From NCBI RefSeq assembly GCF_030812255.1, contig NZ_JAUSSH010000005.1:62001-126000 (forward strand): 64,000 nucleotides of DNA. The letters are read 5' to 3'. A program made the position numbers and the translations under genes. Source of the DNA: Paeniglutamicibacter psychrophenolicus (GTDB lineage Bacteria; Actinomycetota; Actinomycetes; Actinomycetales; Micrococcaceae). Below are positions 18,102 through 26,869 of this stretch, piece after piece. Within the stretch, counting starts at the first letter, position 1. Every line of letters begins with the position of its first letter. The notes below the pieces were generated by a model. It was not told the origin of the DNA, ran no database searches, and saw only the letters and a program-made list of their open reading frames with translations.

Positions 18102-18598
18102 GCGCGGGCCCGGACAAGATTGGCGAACGGCAAGCTTCCGTAATGGGCCTGGAACTGCGCATGGTAGTTCGCTTGGGCCTCGTTGAGCGCCTCCGCAGGC
18201 AATTCCTTCCATGCCACCAGCAGGGACCCCGCTTCGGCCAGCTGCCAGATCAGTCGGCCCTCCCAGTGCCCAGGCGGCCTTCCCCTCCCGAAGTCCACGA
18301 ATTCCTGGATCTGGCGTCGCAGCCCGCGGTTGCCCTTGCTTCCGGGGCCGGCCTTGCCGATGAACAGCACCTCCGCATCCGCAACCCAAGCGGCGGATAA
18401 CTCGGCGCTGGCCAGTGAAGGGTTCTTCTTCTTGAAAACCCCGGCCGTGCTCTTGGCGAGGAACCGCGGCTCAAATCCCGCAGGACGCAACACGGCGAAG
18501 ATGCCCTGGTGTTGCGGGATCCGGTTGATTTCAAGGGCCTCGATGGGCCGGAACCCTGCGAATCCATCGTCTTTGAGTGCTTTTTTGTCTAACTTCAT
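18098..18598 (-). CDS. conserved hypothetical protein with a GIY-YIG-like pattern
   Basis: The protein has 166 residues. The pattern GIFAVLRP near residue 33, VLFIGKAG near 78, then GLRRQIQEFVDFGRGRP...HWEGRLIWQL, resembles the arrangement of a GIY-YIG-like module (short strands, a Gly-Lys-Ala turn, a helix with Arg). The canonical GIY and YIG tyrosines are replaced, so nuclease activity is doubtful. The nearest upstream gene lies beyond a 390-base gap. The resemblance is by pattern only and confidence in function is low. Confidence 0.6.
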   Translation of the reverse strand: MKLDKKALKDDGFAGFRPIEALEINRIPQHQGIFAVLRPAGFEPRFLAKSTAGVFKKKNPSLASAELSAAWVADAEVLFIGKAGPGSKGNRGLRRQIQEFVDFGRGRPPGHWEGRLIWQLAEAGSLLVAWKELPAEALNEAQANYHAQFQAHYGSLPFANLVRARA

Positions 18599-18987
18599 CG
18601 GAATCCTTGGATCTGGGCGGCGGGATAGTTATTGGCTTTTCCCGCGGGTGCGGTGATTCGCACCTCCGATGCTACCGGGCCGGCATGGCGCAGCACTTCC
18701 TGATGCCCGCGAGGGGGCAGAACCCCGGACCGGCCAGACCCAGCGCCCGCCGCCGCCCGGCTTCGGACACCTAGTGCCTGCGGTCCCGTGCAATCGCACC
18801 ATCGTGTGGGTCTCCGGCCACGGCGGCCGGTTGACCTGGCTCACTCGGATGAAAAGCCTTGGTGGTGTCACCCAGCTCCGAGGGCGGTGCAGTTCCCGGC
18901 CCTTGACCAATGCCGCGGGTCGGGTTGCAATGGATGCAGGAGGCCCGGCATCCCAAGAGTCCGGACCCTGGACCTGGAGGTGGCGTG
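18599..18987. other. intergenic region, nothing recognised
   Basis: About 390 bases between divergent genes. Several open frames are shadows without ribosome sites. GGAGG at 18976-18980 serves the next gene. No repeats or RNA genes were seen. Confidence 0.35.
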
Positions 18988-19617
18988 GTGCTCGCCCCAA
19001 TCCTTGGAGCGCTGGCCATGCTCGCTGGCGTCCTGACGACATGGATCGTCAACACCCGACCCGCCTCCGAGCAGGATCCCGACGCCCGGTTCTGGTATGT
19101 CTTCACCGGCGCCTGCGTGGCGGCACCGCTGGTCCTTGGTGCAACCGTGATCGACCGATGGATCGGCGTCGCGACATTGGCCACGGTGGCAGGTACCGTC
19201 CTGGCCGCAAACAAGTACTCCTCCCGCATCTTCCGGCGCCGAGTGGACGCCGAACACGAATCGATCTTGGCGGCCGAGCACTCGGCCCTGGCCGCACGCC
19301 ACGAATCGGTGCTCCGGGCCTGGAGCCGCTACGAACTGGATCCCGAGGCGGCCATCAACCATCCGTCAATGCACGATGTCTCCAACCCGCCGACCGCGGC
19401 CCTCGTCCGGGCACTGGCTGCAGCCGAGGGCCTTCGCCATCACCGTCCGGAACTTGCATCGAGCGGGTCGGGAGCCGACTACCGACAAGCAGTCCTCGAC
19501 CTGGAAGCCGCCTTCCGGCATGCCGAACTGGCCGGTGAACGGATGCCCGGCGACGCTGCAGGCATCCCGAACAACGTCCTGCTCGGGGAATTGGCGGACC
19601 GGCTTCGGCCTTGTTAA
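18988..19617 (+). CDS. membrane protein with two N-terminal transmembrane segments and a helical cytoplasmic domain
   Basis: The protein has 209 residues. GTG 18988 is chosen because GGAGG lies seven bases before it; an adjacent GTG at 18985 and upstream ATGs in frame are weaker. Two hydrophobic segments (~1-17 LAPILGALAMLAGVLTTW and ~36-70 in two stretches) precede a soluble helical region rich in Ala/Glu with AEHESILAAEHSALAARHESVL, likely a coiled coil. No known family is recognised. It might be a membrane-associated scaffold, but nothing in the neighbourhood supports a specific role. Confidence 0.6.
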   Translation: MLAPILGALAMLAGVLTTWIVNTRPASEQDPDARFWYVFTGACVAAPLVLGATVIDRWIGVATLATVAGTVLAANKYSSRIFRRRVDAEHESILAAEHSALAARHESVLRAWSRYELDPEAAINHPSMHDVSNPPTAALVRALAAAEGLRHHRPELASSGSGADYRQAVLDLEAAFRHAELAGERMPGDAAGIPNNVLLGELADRLRPC

Positions 19618-19717
19618 AGGCCCGCGCCCGGTCGTAGCATCAAGACAGGAGCGGCGATGGAATCTTTGAGCTTGGCAACCCCATCCATCCCCCCTGCAGC
19701 CCGAAACGGTCAACACC

Positions 19718-21355
19718 ATGAACACCGATTCCAACCACCCCCGCCATTCCAAGGATTCACCGGCCTTCGTTCCGCTGCCGGGCAGCGACCGCGGCCCCGA
19801 GCCCGGACCCGCTGCCACGCCGGGCCTGCGCGCCCCGGCTCCCGATGACCAGGAAATCGAGATCAGCATCTACCTGCGCCGCCGGCATCCGGTTCCCGAA
19901 CAGCATCTTCCCGGCGGCCCGCCGGACGGCGACCCCGGAACCGGCCACGGCGCAGATCCCGCGGACATCGAGCTGGCCACCCGAACCCTGAGTGCTTTGG
20001 GCGCCCGGATCATCCACGCCGATCCCCAAACGCGATGCCTTCGTGTCGGAGGAACCACCGGGACCCTGGCGGCGGTCTTCGGCACCCGGCTGGAAATCCT
20101 CCAGGGCAAGGCCCCGGCACCACGGCGCCACCGCACCGGCGGCCTGTCCGTCCCTGCGGAGCTGGATGGAATCATCACCGCGGTGCTCGGACTCGATAAC
20201 CGGCCCGCGGCCCGGCCCCGGTTTCATTTCTCCCCGGCCGCCACGCAGAGCGCCAGCTACACCCCGCTCGACTTGGCCCGCATCTACGACTTCCCCGCGG
20301 GGACCGACGGCAACGGATCGGTGATCGCCATCATCGAACTTGGCGGCGGCTACGGGATGGCCAACCTGCAGGCCTACTTCTCCTCCCTGGGCATCCTGGT
20401 TCCGAAGGTCACCTCCATCGGTGTCGACGGGGCTTCGAACGTGCCCGGAGCCGACCCGCAGGGCGCCGACGGAGAGGTGCTGCTGGACATCGAGGTCGCC
20501 GGGGCCCTGGCACCGAAGGCGGAGATCAAGGTCTACTTTGCACCCAACACCGATGCCGGGTTCATCGACGCGGTGGCCCGGGCTGCCCACGACTCCCCCG
20601 CCCCGGCGGCGATCAGCATCAGCTGGGGGCAGGCCGAGGACCAATGGACGGAACAGGCCCGCACCCAAATGGACGAGGCCTTCGTCGACGCCACGCTGCT
20701 GGGAGCCACGGTCACCGCCGCCGCGGGAGACAACGGCAGCGCAGACAACGTCCCCGACGGGAGGAACCATGCCGATTTCCCCGCTTCCAGCCCGCACGCC
20801 CTGGCCTGCGGGGGCACCAGCCTGCTGGCGGATCCGCGCACCGGGAAGGTGTCATCGGAAACCGTGTGGAACGACTCGACGCATTCGGCCACCGGCGGCG
20901 GGGTTTCGGGCGCCTTCGATGTCCCGGCGTGGCAGGGCCACCTGAGCGTCGCCACCGGCACCGCGCCCGCCGCGGCGCTGGACGGACGCGGCATCCCTGA
21001 CGTGGCGGCCGTGGCAGACCCCAGGACCGGCTACAGGGTGCGCATCGACGGCAGCGACATGGTCATCGGCGGCACCAGCGCCGTCGCCCCGCTCTGGGCT
21101 GCACTGCTGGCGCGGCTGGCCGGGGCCTCCGGGCACGGCGGCGGACTGCTGCAGCCGGTCCTCTACGCGGCCGCGCCCGCGGGCACCACGGGTGCCGGGT
21201 TCCGCGACGTCATCGCCGGGAACAACGGAACCTACCTGGCCACGGCCGGCTGGGATGCCTGCACTGGCCTGGGGGTGCCGATCGGCACGGCCCTGGCCGC
21301 CCGGTTCCGGGGTTCCGTTGCCGCTATTTCTGCCCCGGGGCAGGACGCACCGTGA
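19718..21355 (+). CDS. S53 family serine-carboxyl peptidase (sedolisin/kumamolisin-like)
   Basis: This 545-residue pro-enzyme has a pro-domain at residues ~25-165 (IEISIYLRRRHPVPEQ to LDNRPAARPRF), followed by the subtilisin-like catalytic domain from ~175. Catalytic residues are visible: Glu253 and Asp257 in GEVLLDIEVAGAL, oxyanion Asp338 in AAGDNGS and Ser454 in GGTSAVAPLW. A calcium site is suggested by FRDVIAGNNGTY...AGWDACTGLG. The family acts at acidic pH and is usually secreted, but no signal peptide is seen; the first 25 residues are polar. Its last 32 bases overlap the convergent thioesterase gene. Confidence 0.9.
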   Translation: MNTDSNHPRHSKDSPAFVPLPGSDRGPEPGPAATPGLRAPAPDDQEIEISIYLRRRHPVPEQHLPGGPPDGDPGTGHGADPADIELATRTLSALGARIIHADPQTRCLRVGGTTGTLAAVFGTRLEILQGKAPAPRRHRTGGLSVPAELDGIITAVLGLDNRPAARPRFHFSPAATQSASYTPLDLARIYDFPAGTDGNGSVIAIIELGGGYGMANLQAYFSSLGILVPKVTSIGVDGASNVPGADPQGADGEVLLDIEVAGALAPKAEIKVYFAPNTDAGFIDAVARAAHDSPAPAAISISWGQAEDQWTEQARTQMDEAFVDATLLGATVTAAAGDNGSADNVPDGRNHADFPASSPHALACGGTSLLADPRTGKVSSETVWNDSTHSATGGGVSGAFDVPAWQGHLSVATGTAPAAALDGRGIPDVAAVADPRTGYRVRIDGSDMVIGGTSAVAPLWAALLARLAGASGHGGGLLQPVLYAAAPAGTTGAGFRDVIAGNNGTYLATAGWDACTGLGVPIGTALAARFRGSVAAISAPGQDAP

Positions 21356-22154
21356 GGATCTGTTCGCTGCGCCCGAAGGGCCCGTGCACATCGTGCAGCA
21401 CCGCGCTGGTCAGCCCGATGCCATCGCTGCCGTAGGTCTGCTGGGCCTGGATCCCGAGCCACTGGCCCACCGGGCCGCGGTGCATGTGGATCTGCAGGTC
21501 GACGTTTGGGAACATCCAGGATTCGGGTCCCGGCTCCACGCGGGGCGCCACGCCGTTGGCGGTGTCGACCATGCCCAGCAGCCGCACCAGGTCCGAGGTG
21601 TGCGTTCCGGCCACCATCTCGAAGTTGTTGCGCATCCACACGATGCCCTTGCCCGGACGGTGGCCGTCCGCGCCGCGGAATTCCAGGCCCTCGATGTACC
21701 CGCCGGGCCACGGCGACATGCCGGCGAAGGTCTCAAGCTCCTCGGGGTGCACCACCGGGGCATCCTCGTTGGCTGCCACCGCGGAGCTGTCCAGCGTCGT
21801 GAGCCTCCAGCCGCGGGCGACGATGCAGGTGCGGCCGTGCGAAACCATTTCCGCCTCGATCAGCTCGATGGTCCGGCCCGGGCGGAGCATGCGGGTCCTG
21901 ACCTCGAATTCCCCGCCGTGGATGATCCCGTAGATGTCCAGGGACACCCGCGCCATGCGCATGTCGGCGCGCGGGGCGAAAAGTTCCAGTTCGTGCACCA
22001 GCACCCCGGTGGCCGGGGCCATGTGCTGCTCGTGCGGGTTCCAGGCGCCCTGGGCATGCACCGTGGACCGGTAGGTGCCCTGGCCGGTTGGCTCGTAATA
22101 GAACTCGCCCACCGCGAGTTCCGGAAGGTTCTGCTCGGCAGCCGTATGCGTCAT
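21324..22154 (-). CDS. acyl-CoA thioesterase family protein (double hotdog)
   Basis: The protein has 276 residues from ATG 22154 after AAGGACC. The layout is two hotdog halves: residues ~15-125 (HMAPATGVLVHELE, ARVSLDIYGIIHGGEFEVRT, RTIELIEAEMVSHGRTCIVARGW) and ~150-270 (WMRNNFEMVAG, WMFPNVDLQIHMHRGPVGQWLGIQAQ, DVHGPFGRSEQILTV). It resembles TesB-like actinobacterial thioesterases with an Asp replacing the usual His near VDLQIH. It presumably hydrolyses an acyl-CoA of unknown chain. Its 3' end overlaps the S53 gene by 32 bases tail-to-tail. Confidence 0.8.
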   Translation of the reverse strand: MTHTAAEQNLPELAVGEFYYEPTGQGTYRSTVHAQGAWNPHEQHMAPATGVLVHELELFAPRADMRMARVSLDIYGIIHGGEFEVRTRMLRPGRTIELIEAEMVSHGRTCIVARGWRLTTLDSSAVAANEDAPVVHPEELETFAGMSPWPGGYIEGLEFRGADGHRPGKGIVWMRNNFEMVAGTHTSDLVRLLGMVDTANGVAPRVEPGPESWMFPNVDLQIHMHRGPVGQWLGIQAQQTYGSDGIGLTSAVLHDVHGPFGRSEQILTVRPAPGQK

Positions 22155-22347
22155 GGTCCTTGGTTCCCTTGTTCCCGTGGCGACATCGCCACCGTGTTTC
22201 CGGGATTCAGCTTAGCCAGCAATGCGACCCGGACCACAATCCGGGCCGGGCCAAGAATCCCGGTGGCCGGCACCGACCCCTTGGCGGGCCCCGCGCCGCC
22301 CGCATAGGGTGGGGAACAATCGTCCCGACCAGCAGGAAGAGATACCG

Positions 22348-24072
22348 ATGGGCACTGTCGCCGAAACCATGATCGCCACCCTCAAGGCCAACGGAGTCAA
22401 ACGGATCTACGGGGTGGCCGGGGACTCGCTCAACGGCCTGACCGATGCCCTGCGCAAGGACGGATCCGTCTCCTGGCTGGGGGTGCGGCACGAGGAAAGC
22501 GCCGCGTTCGCCGCCGGGGCCGAGGCGGAGATGACCGGGAACCTGGCCGTGTGCGCCGGAAGCTGCGGGCCCGGAAACCTGCACCTTATCAACGGCCTCT
22601 ACGACGCGAACCGCAACCGGGTCCCGGTGCTGGCCATCGCCGCCCACATCCCCAGCTCCGAGATCGGCAGCAACTACTTCCAGGAAACCCACCCGGCCGA
22701 GCTTTTTCGCGAGGCCAGCGTGTTCTGCGAGGTCGTCTCCACCCCGGACCAGATGCCGCGCCTGCTGGAAATCGCCATGCGCACCGCGATCGAGCGCCGC
22801 GGCGTGGCGGTGCTGGTGATGCCCGGCGACGTCGCCCTGGCGCAGGCCACCGGCACCCGGACCTCCGTGATCACCGCCAGCCGCTCCGCGGTGCTCCCCC
22901 ACCCCGAGGACCTGGCCCTTGCCGCCGGCCTGCTCAACGCGGGCCGGCGGGTCACCATCCTGGCCGGCGCCGGCGTGGCGGGTGCCCACGCGCAGGTCAT
23001 GGAGATTGCCGACCTGCTCGGCGCCCCGGTGGTGCACGCGCTGCGCGGCAAGGAGCACATCGAGTACGACAACCCCTACGACGTCGGGATGACCGGGCTG
23101 CTCGGGTTCGCCTCCGGGTACCGGGCCATGGACGCGGCGGACACCATCCTGCTGCTGGGCACCGACTTCCCCTACCAGCAGTTCTACCCGCAGGACGCGA
23201 AGATCATCCAGGTCGATGTGCGCGGGGAGCAGCTGGGCCGGCGCACCAAGATCGACGCGGGCCTGGTCGGCACGGTGGCCGACACCCTGGAGGTCCTGGC
23301 GCCGCTGCTTGGGCGGAAGACCGACACCACGCACCTGCAGGACGCGCAGAAGCACTACCGCAAGACCCGCGAAAAGCTCGACGACCTGGCCACGCCGACG
23401 CGCAAGGGCACCAGGATCCACCCGCAATACCTGGCCCGCACCCTGGACGAGCTGGCCGACGAAGACACGGTGTTCCTGGCCGATGTCGGCTCCCCGGTCG
23501 TCTGGGCCGCCCGGTACCTCACCATGAACGGAAAGCGCCGGCTGCTCGGGTCCTTCAGCCACGGTTCCATGGCCAATTCGATCCCGCAGGCCATCGGGGT
23601 CCAGGCCGCGCACCCGGAGCGGCAGGTGGTGACGCTCTCGGGCGACGGCGGGCTCGCCATGCTCATGGGCGACCTGCTCACCCTGGTCCAGTCGAAGCTT
23701 CCGGTGAAGATCGTGGTGTTCAACAACTCGTCGCTGAACTTCGTGGAGCTGGAGATGAAGGCGGCCGGGTTCGTCACCTTCGCCACCGACCTCGAAAACC
23801 CGAACTTCGCCGACGTCGCCACGGCACTGGGCATCCGCGGCTTCCGGGTGGAGAATTCCAAGGACCTGCCAGGGGCGTTGCGCGAGGCGCTGGCCCATGA
23901 GGGTCCGGCCCTCATTGACGTGGTGACCGACCGGCAGGAACTGTCGATGCCGCCGGCCATCACCGCGGAGCAGGCCAAGGGCTTCGCGCTTTATGCAATC
24001 CGGACCGTGATGTCAGGCAAGGGCGACGAACTGCTGGATCTGGCTGCCACCAACTGGCGCCAGCTTTTCTAG
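22348..24072 (+). CDS. poxB: pyruvate dehydrogenase (quinone) / pyruvate oxidase, thiamine diphosphate-dependent
   Basis: The protein has 574 residues, with ATG 22348 after AGGAAGA. It has the three ThDP-enzyme domains: an N-terminal pyrimidine-binding domain with the conserved Glu in VRHEESAAFAAG, a central FAD/NAD-fold domain (VTILAGAGVAGAHAQV, TILLLGTDFPYQQF), and a C-terminal diphosphate domain with the metal motif GDGGLAMLMGDL...NNSSLNFVELE. The HPAELFREAS and KGKEHIEYDNPYDVGMTGLLG-like stretches fit PoxB rather than acetolactate synthase. It converts pyruvate to acetate and CO2, passing electrons to quinone at the membrane. It stands as a single gene. Confidence 0.9.
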   Translation: MGTVAETMIATLKANGVKRIYGVAGDSLNGLTDALRKDGSVSWLGVRHEESAAFAAGAEAEMTGNLAVCAGSCGPGNLHLINGLYDANRNRVPVLAIAAHIPSSEIGSNYFQETHPAELFREASVFCEVVSTPDQMPRLLEIAMRTAIERRGVAVLVMPGDVALAQATGTRTSVITASRSAVLPHPEDLALAAGLLNAGRRVTILAGAGVAGAHAQVMEIADLLGAPVVHALRGKEHIEYDNPYDVGMTGLLGFASGYRAMDAADTILLLGTDFPYQQFYPQDAKIIQVDVRGEQLGRRTKIDAGLVGTVADTLEVLAPLLGRKTDTTHLQDAQKHYRKTREKLDDLATPTRKGTRIHPQYLARTLDELADEDTVFLADVGSPVVWAARYLTMNGKRRLLGSFSHGSMANSIPQAIGVQAAHPERQVVTLSGDGGLAMLMGDLLTLVQSKLPVKIVVFNNSSLNFVELEMKAAGFVTFATDLENPNFADVATALGIRGFRVENSKDLPGALREALAHEGPALIDVVTDRQELSMPPAITAEQAKGFALYAIRTVMSGKGDELLDLAATNWRQLF

Positions 24073-24185
24073 CCCGCGATGGCCCCGGAGCACAGTGCCG
24101 CAACCGCGTCCTCCGGCTCCTTCCGGATGGGGTCGGCGTTGGCCACGAGGAAAGCCCGTCCATGACGGCCCCGCCACGGACTGGC

Positions 24186-24821
24186 TTACTTCGGTGCGGT
24201 GCCCGGCGGACCGCTGAGCACGGTGGGGACGTATTCGAGCAGCTGAAGCCGTCCGTCGAAGGTCCTGCTGTCCACCATCTCGAGTGCCACGTCCGGATGC
24301 CCGTCATAGATGCGTTCCTTGCCGGTCCGGCCCGTGATCACCGGGAAGATGACCAGCCGGAACCGGTCCACGAGGCCCGCTGCCAGTAGCGACCGACTCA
24401 GGCTGAGGCTCCCGAGGGTGCTCATCGGTCCGTTTCCGCTCCGCTTCATCTCGGCCACGGACTCGACCGCGTCCCCGCCCACCAGTCTCGAATTCGGCCA
24501 GTCCAGGGGCGCCCGCAGGGACGAGAAGAAGACGACTTTGGGCACCCCGGCAAGGCCCGTCAGGCTGGCGGCTTCGGTCTCGGAGAACCCGGAATCCGCG
24601 GTCGCCGCCTCCGCCGACATCGCGGACATCAATCGATAGGTGTTCGCCCCCAGAAGGTAGGTGTGCTGCTTCTGCCCTTCCCGTTCGAGCCAGGCGAGGT
24701 ATTCCGGTGCCTCCAGGCCCCACCAACCGGGCCATCCCTCGGCGGAGGCATACCCGTCCAGGGAAATAATCAGGTCCACCATCAGCTCCGCCGCCGACGC
24801 CCCTGCCGCAGTCTCGCCCAT
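24186..24821 (-). CDS. dihydrofolate reductase family protein (RibD C-terminal domain type), second copy
   Basis: The protein has 211 residues. ATG 24821 (MGETAAG) is preceded by GGGGAGAG; a shorter start at 24782 (MVDLIISLDG) is where homology begins, so either is possible. The family pattern is clear: VDLIISLDGYASAEGWPGW, TYLLGANTYRLMSA, FFSSLRAPLDWPNSRLVGGD, LGSLSLSRSLLAAGLVDRFRLVIFPVITG. It is about 20 residues longer than the copy at 6622-7191 and not a recent duplicate. The substrate is unknown. The gene is convergent with poxB. Confidence 0.85.
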   Translation of the reverse strand: MGETAAGASAAELMVDLIISLDGYASAEGWPGWWGLEAPEYLAWLEREGQKQHTYLLGANTYRLMSAMSAEAATADSGFSETEAASLTGLAGVPKVVFFSSLRAPLDWPNSRLVGGDAVESVAEMKRSGNGPMSTLGSLSLSRSLLAAGLVDRFRLVIFPVITGRTGKERIYDGHPDVALEMVDSRTFDGRLQLLEYVPTVLSGPPGTAPK

Positions 24822-25166
24822 GACGCTCTCCCCGATCCGATCGACGCAGCCCGCTGCCGGCCCCCCTGCCGAGGACGGCCGGCTCGGTTCCGGGCCTCGC
24901 CGGCACCGCGCCTGCCGGGTGCTGCATCGGTGCCCGTGCCAGCGATGCCAGGCCCGGGCCCATCGAAGTTCAATGGAGGGATCCGCCCTGGCCAATTCCA
25001 CCAAACCCGACCACGTCGTGCCGACCAGGTGCCTGCTGATGTACCGCCAACATTCACGGCCACCGCACTGGGAAAAACCCGCCAGACCCGGCCAAGGCAG
25101 TGCCTGCAACCCAAGAAATGGTTCCCCCACCAGGATGTTCTAAACATCAACCGCAGGTGGGGGACC
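24822..25166. other. intergenic region between divergent genes
   Basis: About 345 bases. Open frames continue through it from both sides but without ribosome sites or domain support. The promoters of the DHFR-like and DUF4357-like genes should lie here. GTGGGGGA at 25157-25164 precedes the next start. Confidence 0.35.
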
Positions 25167-26711
25167 ATGAAAATCGCCTTTGCAGTGGATCTCGAGCACG
25201 ATCCCGACGTCGGGCACGCACCGCTCGGGACCCGGATCGATCCGATTCCCTTCTCCTCGCTCCCGGGCTCCGGCGACCCCGACCTGCCGAGTGCCCAACG
25301 TTCCTTCCCGGCCGCCGGAACCCCGGAGGCCCTGACCCTTGAACTTTGGTGGATCCAGGGGTGCTGTCCGGTCGTCACGATCGAGTCCACCGGAACCACG
25401 GCCCCGCCGCCCCCGGGGAAAATCACGCGCGGCGAGCTCGCCGAAACCATCGAATCCCTGCTCCAGGGAAGCGGGGCCGGAGGGATGGGGCTTCTGGATA
25501 TCTTCCCCCGGCTCCCGCTCGCTGCACCGCATCTGGACGGAACGCAGCAGTCCAGTGGGGACGGTTCGCCGGACTGGGCCGGGCTTTTGGTGGATTCCCC
25601 CGCGCCGGGCGGGCCCGTCGTTTCCTTCAGCCGCATCGATTCCGCGAGCCATGAGTATCCCGCAATCCTTCGGCTCGGGCTGGAGGCCAACGTGAACCGG
25701 CTGTCCCAGGGGCTGCGCAGCTGGGCCGAGGGTCCCGCCGGTGGCGACGAGGCCGAATTCACCTTCTGGCAGGTGTCGGGAACCGCGCTGCTCCACCGAA
25801 TCACCAGCACCTACGTCTCCGTCGGCACGCAGGTGCCGGCTCCCGGGACGGAATTCGATCTGGTCGGGCCGCTCGTCGGGCAACTGCGCCGGCTCCATGC
25901 CGATGCCACAACCGTCATCCCCGTGCTTCAACAAGCGCTGGCGCAGCAGCGGGAAGGGTCGCTCGAAGAGGAACGCGAGGCGGCGGAGCGGCAGCGGCGC
26001 GCCGAAGCCGAGGTGCGCATGGCCCGCGATGCGGCGCTGGCCCGGAAGGAAGAGCGGATCCACAAGCTTCGCGACCGCTTCGACCGGCAGAAGTCATACG
26101 CCTACGGTGCGGTCGGACTGGTCATCTCCGTCATTGCCCTGGTACCCACGATTGGGGCGCTGCACCCCGATTCCCTCGAAACGCCGTACGGCGGGCAGAT
26201 TGCGTGGATCGCGGCGTCGCTGCCCCTGTTGCTGACGTTCGCGATCAGTTTCATCATCCTGATGCGCTCACGCGGCAACCTGACCGCCGAGCTTCTTCGG
26301 ATCACCGCCGATCACCTCGAAACAAAACAGCTCGCGCCCCCAGCCGATCCGCGGCAGCCCGGTCCCATCCCCGCAACGCGAGCGGCCACCCACGAGCTCG
26401 GCTCCGCCGGCGGCCTTCATGCGGAGGCGGTCGTCCTGCCCGACGGCACCGCCGTGGTGCTCAAGGGCTCGCTGGCCCAGGCAAGGTCGCATTCAAGCGT
26501 TTCCGTGCGAACCAACGAATTCCGCAGGGAGCTGCTCTCCTCCGGGGTCCTCGTGGCCCGGCCGGGCACCGGTTACCTGGCCTTCGCCGAGGACCACGCC
26601 TTCGTGTCGCTCGCCGCTGCCACGCGGGCAATCCGCGCCAAGGCCGTCGGCGGTCCGGCGTGGGTGCGCGTTGGCCACCACGGTCGGCCGCCGGAAGGCC
26701 AAGCGTCCTGA
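25167..26711 (+). CDS. membrane protein with coiled coil, two transmembrane segments and a C-terminal DUF4357-like domain
   Basis: The protein has 514 residues; ATG 25167 (MKIAFAVDLE) follows GTGGGGGA. Residues 1-~255 form a soluble N-terminal region with no recognised family. Residues ~258-305 are a highly charged coiled coil (LEEEREAAERQRRAEAEVRM and on). Two hydrophobic segments follow, ~312-334 (AVGLVISVIALVPTIGAL) and ~346-370 (IAWIAASLPLLLTFAISFIIL). The C-terminal ~100 residues (AVVLPDGTAVVLKGSLAQA...VRTNEFRRELLSSGVL...FAEDHAFVSLAAAT) match the DUF4357 pattern, a domain usually fused to nucleases or DNA-associated proteins. Function is unknown, and it stands alone. Confidence 0.7.
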   Translation: MKIAFAVDLEHDPDVGHAPLGTRIDPIPFSSLPGSGDPDLPSAQRSFPAAGTPEALTLELWWIQGCCPVVTIESTGTTAPPPPGKITRGELAETIESLLQGSGAGGMGLLDIFPRLPLAAPHLDGTQQSSGDGSPDWAGLLVDSPAPGGPVVSFSRIDSASHEYPAILRLGLEANVNRLSQGLRSWAEGPAGGDEAEFTFWQVSGTALLHRITSTYVSVGTQVPAPGTEFDLVGPLVGQLRRLHADATTVIPVLQQALAQQREGSLEEEREAAERQRRAEAEVRMARDAALARKEERIHKLRDRFDRQKSYAYGAVGLVISVIALVPTIGALHPDSLETPYGGQIAWIAASLPLLLTFAISFIILMRSRGNLTAELLRITADHLETKQLAPPADPRQPGPIPATRAATHELGSAGGLHAEAVVLPDGTAVVLKGSLAQARSHSSVSVRTNEFRRELLSSGVLVARPGTGYLAFAEDHAFVSLAAATRAIRAKAVGGPAWVRVGHHGRPPEGQAS

Positions 26712-26869
26712 CGGCGATTCCATGCGCTGCTTTCGGTGCCGGCAGGCTTCACCGCGAATCCCGGGAACCCGGCCCCTGGGCGAAGCCCAACATCGACGCG
26801 CACCTGCGGACGCGGCAGCTTTGAAAACATGGCGTCCACTTGGATTTCTGTTAAATTTGCGGACTGGAA

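Noticed and set aside
22207-23898. A 563-codon minus-strand open frame opposite poxB
   Set aside because: Shadow of poxB; the sequence is His/Gly/Gln-rich and without recognisable folds.
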